A stretch of DNA of 9,299 bases from Rhodanobacter sp. (GTDB lineage Bacteria; Pseudomonadota; Gammaproteobacteria; Xanthomonadales; Rhodanobacteraceae): NCBI GenBank assembly GCA_026193555.1, contig JAPHUU010000434.1, positions 1 to 9,299 on the forward strand. Direction: 5' to 3'. Of this stretch, positions 1 through 5,537 are shown piece after piece (the stretch's first letter is position 1; each line of letters opens with the position of its first letter). A model generated the notes under the pieces. It had not been told where the DNA came from. It saw nothing but the letters and a program-made list of their open reading frames with translations, and did no database searches. Both the position numbers and the translations under genes were made by a program.

Positions 1-1284
1 CGGATCGAGGATACCGATCGCGAGCGTTCGACGGACGCTGCCGTGCAGGCCATTCTCGACGCGATGCAGTGGCTGGGCCTGAACCATGACGAGGGTCCGT
101 TCTACCAGACCCAGCGACTGGACAGGTACAAGCAGGTTGCCGATGAACTGGTCGCCGCCGGCAAGGCGTATTACGCCTACGAGAGCAAGGACGAGATCGA
201 GGCGATGCGCGAGGCGGCGATGGCGAAGGGGGAGAAGCCGCGCTACAACGGCTACTACCGCGACCGCAACGAACCGCTGCGCGATGACCCGAATCGGGTG
301 ATCCGCTTCCGCAATCCGGTCGAAAGTTCGGTGGTGTTCGAGGACAAGGTGAAGGGCCGCATCGAGTGGAGCAACAGCGAGCTGGATGACCTGGTGATCT
401 TTCGCTCCGACGGCTGGCCGACCTACAACTTTGCCGTGGTGGTGGATGACATCGACATGGGCATCACCGAGGTCATCCGCGGCGACGACCACGTCAACAA
501 CACTCCGCGGCAGATCAACATCTATCACGCGCTGGGTGCGAAGGTGCCGGAGTTCGCGCACCTGCCGATGATCCTCGACAAGGAGGGCAAGAAGCTGTCC
601 AAGCGGACCAGCGCGGTCAGCGTGATGGAGTATCGCGATGACGGTTACCTGCCGCATGCGCTGCTCAACTATCTGGTCCGGCTGGGCTGGTCGCACGGTG
701 ACCAGGAAATCTTCTCGTTGCCGGAGATGATCGCGCTGTTCGACATCGCCGACGTGAACAAGGCGGCTTCGCGTTTCGATACCGAGAAGCTTGCCTGGCT
801 CAACCAGCACTATCTGAAGACCGACGATCCGCAGTCGCTGGCGGCGGAATTCGAGTGGCACCTGGCCCGCGCCGGCATCAATGTGGCGAATGGCCCGGCA
901 CCGGCCGCGGTGATCGTGGCCCTGCGTGACCGGGTGCACACGCTGAAGGAAATGGCCGAGCGGGCGAAGATCTGGTACGCGCCGATCGCCGAATGGGACG
1001 ACAAGGCGGTGGCCAAGCACCTCAGGAGCGATTCGGCGGTATCGGTGCTGAACACGGCGGCAACCTTGCTCGCCGTCTGCGATTGGCAGCCGGAGCCGAT
1101 CCATCAGGTGATCGAGCAGGTCGCGGCGCAGCTTGAGCTCGGCATGGGCAAGGTCGCGCAGCCGTTGCGCGTGGCGATGACCGGCACCCAGGTGTCGCCG
1201 TCGATCGAGCACACGATCTATCTGGCCGGCCGGATAGAGGCGCTCAAGCGCATCGCCGATGCGCTTGAGCTGGCGCGTGCCTGA
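1..1284 (+). CDS. gltX: Glutamyl-tRNA synthetase, 3' part (start outside window)
   Basis: Class I aminoacyl-tRNA synthetase that charges tRNA-Glu in the cytoplasm. The frame is open from base 1 and ends with TGA at 1282-1284, giving 427 residues here; the N-terminal part with the HIGH motif is upstream of the window. Visible signatures are the opening [10 protein letters not shown], the catalytic-fold segment around [20 protein letters not shown] (window residues 143-162), and the KMSKS-type loop KLSKR at residues 198-202 (bases 592-606). The rest is the alpha-helical anticodon-binding region, ending in a helix just before the stop. The four zinc ligands of the E. coli enzyme (C98, C100, C125, H127) align with A59, E61, Y86 and D88, so this is a zinc-free type, as I recall for Xanthomonas GluRS. 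The ATG at base 43 is internal, not the start. Identity is very secure. Confidence 0.97.
   Translation, partial: RIEDTDRERSTDAAVQAILDAMQWLGLNHDEGPFYQTQRLDRYKQVADELVAAGKAYYAYESKDEIEAMREAAMAKGEKPRYNGYYRDRNEPLRDDPNRVIRFRNPVESSVVFEDKVKGRIEWSNSELDDLVIFRSDGWPTYNFAVVVDDIDMGITEVIRGDDHVNNTPRQINIYHALGAKVPEFAHLPMILDKEGKKLSKRTSAVSVMEYRDDGYLPHALLNYLVRLGWSHGDQEIFSLPEMIALFDIADVNKAASRFDTEKLAWLNQHYLKTDDPQSLAAEFEWHLARAGINVANGPAPAAVIVALRDRVHTLKEMAERAKIWYAPIAEWDDKAVAKHLRSDSAVSVLNTAATLLAVCDWQPEPIHQVIEQVAAQLELGMGKVAQPLRVAMTGTQVSPSIEHTIYLAGRIEALKRIADALELARA
1242..1270. repeat. Perfect 14-bp inverted repeat inside 3' end of gltX
   Basis: Arms 1242-1255 (GCTCAAGCGCATCG) and 1257-1270 (its exact reverse complement) flank a single base at 1256. 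The RNA would form a strong hairpin ending 12 bases before the gltX stop. There is no T-run after it, so it is not a canonical intrinsic terminator. It encodes part of the C-terminal helix of GluRS. Confidence 0.8.
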
Positions 1285-1334
1285 CCGCGGCATGATTCCG
1301 GCCGCGCAGGCGACACAGACTCGTCGGGTCCGGC

Positions 1335-1613
1335 ATGGATGAGCTGCTCGCCAGAGCTACCCAAGGCGTCGATCCCGATGCGCCCGGGGCCTTCTGGCAC
1401 GTTTTCGCCAACCTGTTGAACGCGCTGCCGTGGGCAGCATTGTTCTGGTGGAACCTGGCATTCATCGCCGTCGGAGCGTTGCTTGGCTGGTGGCGCGGGC
1501 GGTTGCTGGAAGGCATCGTGTGGGCCGCGGTGCTGGGCCCGATCGGCTGGGTCGTCGTGCTGGCGAAGCCGCGTCCTAAACTCCGGCCGGAGCCGCCGCC
1601 GCTGCGCCGTTGA
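1335..1613 (+). CDS. Small two-helix inner-membrane protein, unknown function
   Basis: A 92-residue protein that I do not recognise by name. It has a short soluble N-terminus (1-30), a probable first membrane helix at about 35-53 with many Trp and Ala residues, a short loop holding WWRGR at 52-56, a second helix at about 59-77, and a basic Pro-rich tail (KPRPKLRPEPPPLRR). The basic loop and tail suggest an inner-membrane protein, but the two positive segments make orientation uncertain. It starts 50 bases after the gltX stop with only a weak ribosome site (GTCGGG) and no promoter that I can see, so it is probably co-transcribed with gltX. It lacks the paired Cys/His residues expected of a metal transporter, so its place beside zur does not by itself indicate a zinc role. 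Confidence 0.7.
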   Translation: MDELLARATQGVDPDAPGAFWHVFANLLNALPWAALFWWNLAFIAVGALLGWWRGRLLEGIVWAAVLGPIGWVVVLAKPRPKLRPEPPPLRR

Positions 1614-1667
1614 GCTTCACTGGAGGCAGCATGGCCCCAGTGTATGATCGAACCCGAGGTAAGACAC

Positions 1668-2153
1668 GTGAGTCATGACGTTGCCGACAAGCCGCACCCG
1701 CATCATCCGCATCATCGTGATGCCAAGGGGTTTGTGCGTGCGGTGGAGCATGCCAGCAAGGAGCGTGGCCTGCGCCTGACCCCGTTGCGCAAGGAAGTGC
1801 TGCAGCTGATCGCCGCAACCGACAAGCCGATCAAGGCTTACGATCTGCTCGATCTGCTGCGCGAGAAGCACGGCAATGCGGCACCTCCCACGGTCTACCG
1901 CGCGCTCGACTTCCTGCTTGAACACGGGTTCATCCACAAGCTGGAATCGATCAACGCCTTCGTCTCCTGCCATCACCCGGAGGAGGCACATCAGGTGCCT
2001 TTTCTGATCTGCGACATCTGTTCCAGCGCAGAGGAAGTGTGCGATCAGCGAGTGGCCGAGCTGATCGAGACCCAAGCCAGGGCGCTGGGTTTCCGGCCCC
2101 AGGCGCAGACGCTGGAAGTGCACGGCACCTGCAAGCTCTGCCGCAAGCCTTGA
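1668..2153 (+). CDS. zur: Zinc uptake regulator, Fur family
   Basis: Zinc-responsive DNA-binding repressor of the Fur family. The winged-helix segment reads AYDLLDLLRE and then PPTVYRALDFLLE (residues 73-85), almost word for word as in E. coli Zur. Structural zinc ligands are C115/C118 and C155/C158; the sensory site of E. coli (H77, C88, H96, E111) aligns with H90, C101, H108 and E123. I chose GTG at 1668 because GAGG lies 8 bases upstream of it. An in-frame ATG at 1644 would add eight residues but has no ribosome site at proper distance, and a TATGAT -10-like hexamer (1643-1648) overlaps it. The N-terminus is His-rich (HPHHPHH, residues 10-16). A 15-codon reading frame with a GGAGG site (1631-1678) overlaps the start. 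A matching Zur-box-like palindrome lies just downstream. Confidence 0.92.
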   Translation: MSHDVADKPHPHHPHHRDAKGFVRAVEHASKERGLRLTPLRKEVLQLIAATDKPIKAYDLLDLLREKHGNAAPPTVYRALDFLLEHGFIHKLESINAFVSCHHPEEAHQVPFLICDICSSAEEVCDQRVAELIETQARALGFRPQAQTLEVHGTCKLCRKP

Positions 2154-2183
2154 GTGATCCCTCAGGTCGCGTGGCATTCTTAA

Positions 2184-2200
2184 GTGTTATAAAGTAACAT
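2184..2200. promoter_or_regulatory. Candidate Zur box over an extended -10 promoter
   Basis: GTGTTATAAAGTAACAT matches 14 of 16 defined positions of the E. coli Zur-box core as I recall it (ATGTTATA-N-TATAACAT). The half sites TGTTA (2185-2189) and TAACA (2195-2199) are perfect inverted repeats. The left half also forms an extended -10, TGTTATAAA (2185-2193), and no good -35 is visible. The site ends 42 bases before the MerC-family start, so bound Zur would block RNA polymerase there. Confidence 0.72.
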
Positions 2201-2242
2201 CGCGTCATCGAGACAGCATGTCGCCACTTCAGGGGATGCCGG

Positions 2243-2719
2243 ATGGAACGAATGGACTCCTTGCGTACGAACAATTCGCGCTGGTGGCGCGTGGCTGATC
2301 GGGTTGGCGCGACGGCTTCGTTCCTGTGCGCCATTCACTGTGCCTTGCTGCCCTTCGTGCTGGCGCTGTTGCCTTTCATGGGCCTGGAGTTTCTGGCGGA
2401 TCCACGCTTTGAGCGTGGTTTTGTGATGTTTGCCGCTGCGCTGGCCCTGTTTGCCCTGATCAATGGTTACCGTCGGCACAGGGGGCCGTTGCCATTGATG
2501 CTGGCGCTGCCGGGTCTGCTGCTGCTGCTGCTCGGCGTCACTTATGCGGAGGGCTATTCGATCATCGTTCACAGCGTGCTGGTGACGTGCGGCGGACTGC
2601 TGCTGGCCTCGGCCCATTTCGTCAATCTGCATCGGGACCGCAATCACCGACTTGCCGCGGCTGTCGGCGCGGGCGCTGCGCATGTTCATGGCCCGCACTG
2701 CGCGCACCCGATCCGATAG
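2243..2719 (+). CDS. MerC-family inner-membrane protein, probable zinc-regulated metal transporter
   Basis: A 158-residue MerC-domain protein. The family signature DRVGATASFLCAIHCALLP occupies residues 19-37. The metal-type residues C29, H32 and C33 sit in the first of about four membrane helices (roughly 22-46, 58-74, 84-100, 106-126). C116 lies in the last helix. The tail is His-rich (HVHGPHCAH, 147-155). MerC proteins of mercury operons import Hg(II), but no merR, merT, merP or merA is nearby. The gene instead follows zur and a Zur-box-like site, so I infer a zinc-related role, either import or handling under zinc limitation. ATG at 2243 has AGGGG at 2231-2235, 7 bases upstream; an alternative ATG lies at 2252. 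The family assignment is firm; the substrate is inference. Confidence 0.85.
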   Translation: MERMDSLRTNNSRWWRVADRVGATASFLCAIHCALLPFVLALLPFMGLEFLADPRFERGFVMFAAALALFALINGYRRHRGPLPLMLALPGLLLLLLGVTYAEGYSIIVHSVLVTCGGLLLASAHFVNLHRDRNHRLAAAVGAGAAHVHGPHCAHPIR

Positions 2720-2758
2720 GGTTCCGCCTGCAGGACCCCGGCATTTCGCGTCGGGTGA

Positions 2759-2788
2759 TTGTGTAACGGCGACCATCGTTCCTAGCAT
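2759..2788 (+). promoter_or_regulatory. Candidate promoter of the CDF exporter, possibly leaderless
   Basis: TTGTGT (2759-2764) and TAGCAT (2783-2788), 18 bases apart, make a moderate sigma-70-like pair. Transcription would begin at about 2794-2796, on or beside the ATG at 2795, which has no Shine-Dalgarno sequence. The exporter could therefore be read from a leaderless mRNA independently of the gene in front of it. The -35 match is weak. Confidence 0.35.
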
Positions 2789-2794
2789 GCGCGG

Positions 2795-3751
2795 ATGAGC
2801 ACGCACTCCATTCATCACGATCATGGCCATGACCATGCCTCACATGCCCATCCGCATGCGGGCCTGTCGTCCGGCCAGAGTCGCAAGTTGTTGATTGCCT
2901 TCGCGCTGACCACCGCCATGATGGTGGCCGAGGTGGTCGGTGGCATGTGGTCCGGTTCGCTGGCGTTGCTGGCCGATGCCGGCCACATGATGGTGGATGC
3001 GCTGGCACTGCTGCTGGCCTTCGTCGGTGCCTGGATGGCCAGCATGCCAGCCGATGCGCGGCGCAGCTATGGCTATGGCCGGATCGAGGTGCTGGTCGGT
3101 TTCGTCAATGCACTGAGTCAGTTCGTGCTGGTGGGCTGGATCCTGTACGAGGCGGTCGTCCGCTTGCGGCATCCGAGTGCGATCCTGTCCGGAGTGATGT
3201 TGTCGGTCGCGATCGTCGGTCTGCTGGTCAACGCGCTGGTGTTGAGGATGCTGCATGGTCACGCGCATGACGACGTGAATCTGGCCGGTGCGCGCCTGCA
3301 TGTGCTTGGCGACCTGCTCGGCTCGTTCGCTGCGGTGGCTGCCGCCTTGGCGATCCGCTGGTTCGGCTGGTTGTGGGCCGACCCGCTGCTGTCGCTGCTG
3401 GTGTCGCTGCTGATACTGCTCAGTGCGTGGCGATTGTTGCGTCAGTCCGCGCATATCCTGCTGGAGGGTGTGCCCGACGGCATGGACTGCGTGGAAGTGG
3501 AGATGGCGCTGCGAAGTGCCGATGAGTCGATCCGCGGCATCCATCATCTGCATATCTGGCAGCTTGCATCGGGATCGCGCATGGCAACCCTGCATGCGGA
3601 ACTGCATGAGCATGCGGACAGCGCGCATGCCATGGCGGCGATCAGGCAGGTGTTGCGGGAGCGCTTCGCCATTCAGCACGTGACCGTTCAGATTGATCCC
3701 GGCGAATGCATGGATCAGGTTCGCGAGTGCGTCGGGCACGGCCACCGCTGA
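2795..3751 (+). CDS. Zinc exporter of the cation diffusion facilitator family (CzcD/ZitB type)
   Basis: A 318-residue proton-coupled Zn(II) efflux transporter of the inner membrane. It has a His-rich cytoplasmic N-terminus (eight His in residues 4-21), six predicted membrane helices between about 32 and 215, and a C-terminal cytoplasmic metal-sensing domain (about 220-305) containing HLHIWQL at 251-257. Transport-site residues are H64/D68 (GHMMVD) in helix 2 and H169/D173 (HVLGD) in helix 5. This HxxxD/HxxxD pair is the zinc-selective pattern of CzcD/ZitB, unlike the DxxxD of iron or manganese members. A His-rich loop (HGHAHDD, 154-160) lies between helices 4 and 5. It starts 75 bases after the MerC-family gene, without a visible ribosome site. 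It should oppose zinc uptake, so control by the same Zur box as its neighbour would be odd. Cadmium or cobalt could also be substrates. Confidence 0.93.
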   Translation: MSTHSIHHDHGHDHASHAHPHAGLSSGQSRKLLIAFALTTAMMVAEVVGGMWSGSLALLADAGHMMVDALALLLAFVGAWMASMPADARRSYGYGRIEVLVGFVNALSQFVLVGWILYEAVVRLRHPSAILSGVMLSVAIVGLLVNALVLRMLHGHAHDDVNLAGARLHVLGDLLGSFAAVAAALAIRWFGWLWADPLLSLLVSLLILLSAWRLLRQSAHILLEGVPDGMDCVEVEMALRSADESIRGIHHLHIWQLASGSRMATLHAELHEHADSAHAMAAIRQVLRERFAIQHVTVQIDPGECMDQVRECVGHGHR

Positions 3752-3773
3752 CTATGGCGCTTTGGGGCGGCGC

Positions 3774-3782
3774 TGCTATGAT
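3774..3782 (+). promoter_or_regulatory. Extended -10 promoter candidate for the THX gene
   Basis: TGCTATGAT combines the TG of an extended -10 with a five-of-six match to TATAAT. The expected start of transcription is near 3789, leaving a leader of about 29 bases with AAGGAG at 3807-3812. No convincing -35 is visible. It lies just after the CDF stop codon. Confidence 0.5.
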
Positions 3783-3817
3783 GTTCGACCGTTCATCTCG
3801 AAAATCAAGGAGTTCCC

Positions 3818-3979
3818 ATGGGTAAGGGCGATCGCAAGACCCGTCGCGGCAAGACCTACCGCGGCAGCTACGGCAATACCCGTGCACACGCGGCGGTGCC
3901 AGCTGTTGTCGGCGCCAAGCCGACTGTGACCAAGCCGGCTGCCGCCAAGAAGGCCGCGCCGAAGAAGAAGTCAGCCTGA
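3818..3979 (+). CDS. 30S ribosomal protein THX
   Basis: A 53-residue, strongly basic protein of the THX family, a small peptide that binds in the head of the 30S subunit. The conserved N-terminal block MGKGDRKTRRGKTYRGSYGN (residues 1-20) is the whole family signature. The remainder is an Ala/Lys/Pro-rich tail ending AAKKAAPKKKSA, longer than the minimal Thermus peptide and probably disordered. ATG at 3818 is preceded by AAGGAG (3807-3812) with 5 bases of spacing. The gene has its own likely promoter in front and a strong terminator 22 bases after its stop, so it is probably a separate, well-expressed unit between the zinc genes and the his operon. Its short length makes it easy for gene finders to miss. 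Confidence 0.93.
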   Translation: MGKGDRKTRRGKTYRGSYGNTRAHAAVPAVVGAKPTVTKPAAAKKAAPKKKSA

Positions 3980-4001
3980 GTCAGCGCTGGCGACTGACAA
4001 G

Positions 4002-4027
4002 AACCCCGCCATGGCGGGGTTTTTTTT
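4002..4027 (+). terminator. Strong intrinsic terminator after THX
   Basis: An 8-bp perfect stem, AACCCCGC/GCGGGGTT (4002-4009 and 4014-4021), closes on the loop CATG and runs straight into eight T residues (4020-4027). It should end transcription from upstream and isolate the his operon. Confidence 0.95.
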
Positions 4028-4231
4028 GGGAATTGGCCGCGTCGTGATCACGGTGCCCGTGGGCTTCGCCGAGACGGGTTCAACATTGTGCGCGAGTGAT
4101 GCTCTCGCTGCACCGCGCGCATTCCAGGCACTTCGTTCGACTTCTCGACGTCTCGTCCTCCGGACACGCCGTGACGCCGTGTTGTCGGCGGGATTGTCAG
4201 TCGCCGCGATCCTGTGTAAGCTTCGTTATCT

Positions 4232-4251
4232 TGTATTAATGCGTTAACACA
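4232..4251. promoter_or_regulatory. Candidate operator/promoter of the his operon
   Basis: TGTATTAATGCGTTAACACA is an imperfect palindrome with 8 of 10 symmetric base pairs, in an AT-rich island just before the regulator's ATG at 4254. It includes a possible extended -10 (TG-T-ATTAAT, 4232-4240), so transcription would begin only about 6 bases before the start codon. A TrpR-like protein bound here would block its own operon. The rest of 4028-4231 holds no gene that I can support, no run of His codons, and only a small tandem repeat of ACGCCGTG (4166-4181). Confidence 0.5.
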
Positions 4252-4253
4252 CT

Positions 4254-4592
4254 ATGAAGCGTCGATCACTGGATCCGGAGACCCCGGCCGAGTCAGCGGA
4301 GCTGAGCCTGTGCGAGGCATTGCTGTCGCTGAAGAACGCAGACGAGATGCACGCCTTTCTCAGCGACCTGTGCACGCCGGCCGAACTCGAGGTGCTGGTG
4401 GACCGCTGGCGAGTCGTGCCGTACCTGCTCGAAGGCCTGTCCTATCGCGAAATCCATGAGCGCACCGCCGTCAGCATCACCACGATCGGACGGGTCGCGC
4501 GCTATCTCAATCAGGGCAGTGGTGGCTATCTGGCTGCCGCTGCACGTGCGGCGCGTCGTCATGCGCTCGCAGCAAAAAGGACTGAAGCATGA
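4254..4592 (+). CDS. TrpR/YerC-family regulator, probable repressor of histidine biosynthesis
   Basis: A 112-residue helix-turn-helix protein of the TrpR-related YerC/YecD family. The core LCEALLSLKNADEMHAFLSDLCT (residues 19-41) is followed by AELEVL and the helix-turn-helix GLSYREIHERTAVSITTIGR (61-80), then LNQGSGGY (85-92), all hallmarks of the family. The last 20 residues are Ala/Arg-rich. Its stop overlaps the hisG start (ATGA, 4589-4592), so the two are translationally coupled. It is therefore most simply a histidine-responsive repressor of the operon it heads; I recall such a TrpR-family his regulator being predicted for Xanthomonadales (named HisR), but the ligand is not readable from the sequence. 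There is no Shine-Dalgarno before ATG 4254, fitting a near-leaderless message. A palindrome at 4232-4251 is the likely target. Confidence 0.9.
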   Translation: MKRRSLDPETPAESAELSLCEALLSLKNADEMHAFLSDLCTPAELEVLVDRWRVVPYLLEGLSYREIHERTAVSITTIGRVARYLNQGSGGYLAAAARAARRHALAAKRTEA

Positions 4593-5482
4593 AAGATCGC
4601 GATCGTTTGCGCATAGCGATGCAGAAGTCCGGTCGACTGACCGAGCCGGCGCTGGATCTGCTCAACCGCTGTGGCCTCAGCTTTCGCCAGAGCCGCGACA
4701 AGCTGTTCTGCTTCGGCGAAGGCGAGCCGGTCGACCTGCTGCTGGTTCGCGACGACGACATTCCGGCATTGATCGCGCAGGGCGTGTGTGACCTTGGCAT
4801 CGTCGGTCGCAACGTTCTCGGTGAATTCCAGCTCACCGCCGGTCGCGATATCGAGCCGCTGCAGGAGTGGCGGCCACTCGGCTTCGGGCGTTGCCGGCTG
4901 TCGATTGCGGTGCCGCAGGAGTTCGACTACCAGAGCCCCCAGCATCTGGACGGGCGGCGCATCGCCACCTCGTATCCGGGCCTGCTCGGCGCCTGGCTGG
5001 GCAAGCACGGTGTCGCGGCGGGGGTGGTGACCCTGGCCGGGTCGGTCGAGATCGCCCCCAAGCTGGGTACCGCCGACGCGATCTGCGACCTGGTGCAGAG
5101 CGGCGGAACGCTGGTCGCCAATCAGTTGCGCGAGACGGAAGTCCTGCTGGAGAGCGAGGCGGTGCTGGCCGGACCGGTCACGTTGCCGGTGGATGAGCGT
5201 GGCGACATGATCGAGCTGCTGCTCAAGCGGCTGGATGGCGTGATTCAGGTGCGCGAGTCGCGATTGTTGCTGCTGCAGACATCGCGCGCCTCGCTGGAGG
5301 CGGTCATCCGCCTGCTGCCGGGCGGGCCGCAGCCGACCCTGATGCCGGTGGCCGGGCAGCCGGATCAGCTGATGCTGCAGGCGCTGTGTGCCGGTGAGGT
5401 CAGCTGGCGGCAGCTGGAGGAAATCAAGAAAGCCGGTGCGCGCGAGATGCTCGTGCTGCCGGTCGAGAAGATGCTGGCATGA
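4589..5482 (+). CDS. hisG: ATP phosphoribosyltransferase, long form
   Basis: Catalyses the first, committed step of histidine synthesis: ATP plus PRPP gives phosphoribosyl-ATP, in the cytoplasm. At 297 residues it is the long form (E. coli 299). Residues 1 to about 210 are the two-lobed catalytic part, with the start [16 protein letters not shown] and the PRPP-binding stretch [19 protein letters not shown] (162-180). Residues about 215-297 are the C-terminal ACT-like regulatory domain that binds histidine for feedback inhibition. It should therefore not need HisZ, and no hisZ is seen. Its ATG overlaps the stop of the preceding TrpR-like gene. A 55-base gap follows before hisD, the only non-overlapping junction in this operon; I see no promoter or hairpin in it. 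Confidence 0.97.
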   Translation: MKDRDRLRIAMQKSGRLTEPALDLLNRCGLSFRQSRDKLFCFGEGEPVDLLLVRDDDIPALIAQGVCDLGIVGRNVLGEFQLTAGRDIEPLQEWRPLGFGRCRLSIAVPQEFDYQSPQHLDGRRIATSYPGLLGAWLGKHGVAAGVVTLAGSVEIAPKLGTADAICDLVQSGGTLVANQLRETEVLLESEAVLAGPVTLPVDERGDMIELLLKRLDGVIQVRESRLLLLQTSRASLEAVIRLLPGGPQPTLMPVAGQPDQLMLQALCAGEVSWRQLEEIKKAGAREMLVLPVEKMLA

Positions 5483-5537
5483 CAAGGCCCGATTCGAACA
5501 AGGTTGGCGTGCCCCGTGCGCGCAGGAGCTGGCCGAC

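Noticed and set aside
1286..1306. Stem CGCGGC/GCCGCG just after the gltX stop as a terminator
   Set aside because: Only 6 bp with a 9-base loop and no T-run; insufficient for an intrinsic terminator.
2243..2719. Mercury-resistance operon
   Set aside because: Only a MerC-domain protein is present; merR, merT, merP and merA are absent, and the flanking genes are zinc-related.
2719..2738. Stem GGGTTC/GGACCC after the MerC-family gene as a terminator
   Set aside because: The short stem includes a wobble pair and lacks a T-tract; at most a weak attenuator.
2840..3745. Antisense open frame (301 codons) opposite the CDF exporter
   Set aside because: It mirrors the transporter gene almost exactly; its His/Gln richness comes from the complement of membrane-protein codons.
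4166..4181. Tandem 8-bp repeat ACGCCGTG x2
   Set aside because: Only two copies in non-coding sequence; consistent with slippage, and no function is indicated.
4011..4247. Possible 78-codon gene before the his operon
   Set aside because: Its ATG is inside the THX terminator hairpin, there is no ribosome site, and the product resembles no family.
4028..4253. Histidine leader peptide and attenuator before the his genes
   Set aside because: I looked for a run of CAT/CAC codons and paired hairpins and found none; the only terminator nearby belongs to THX.
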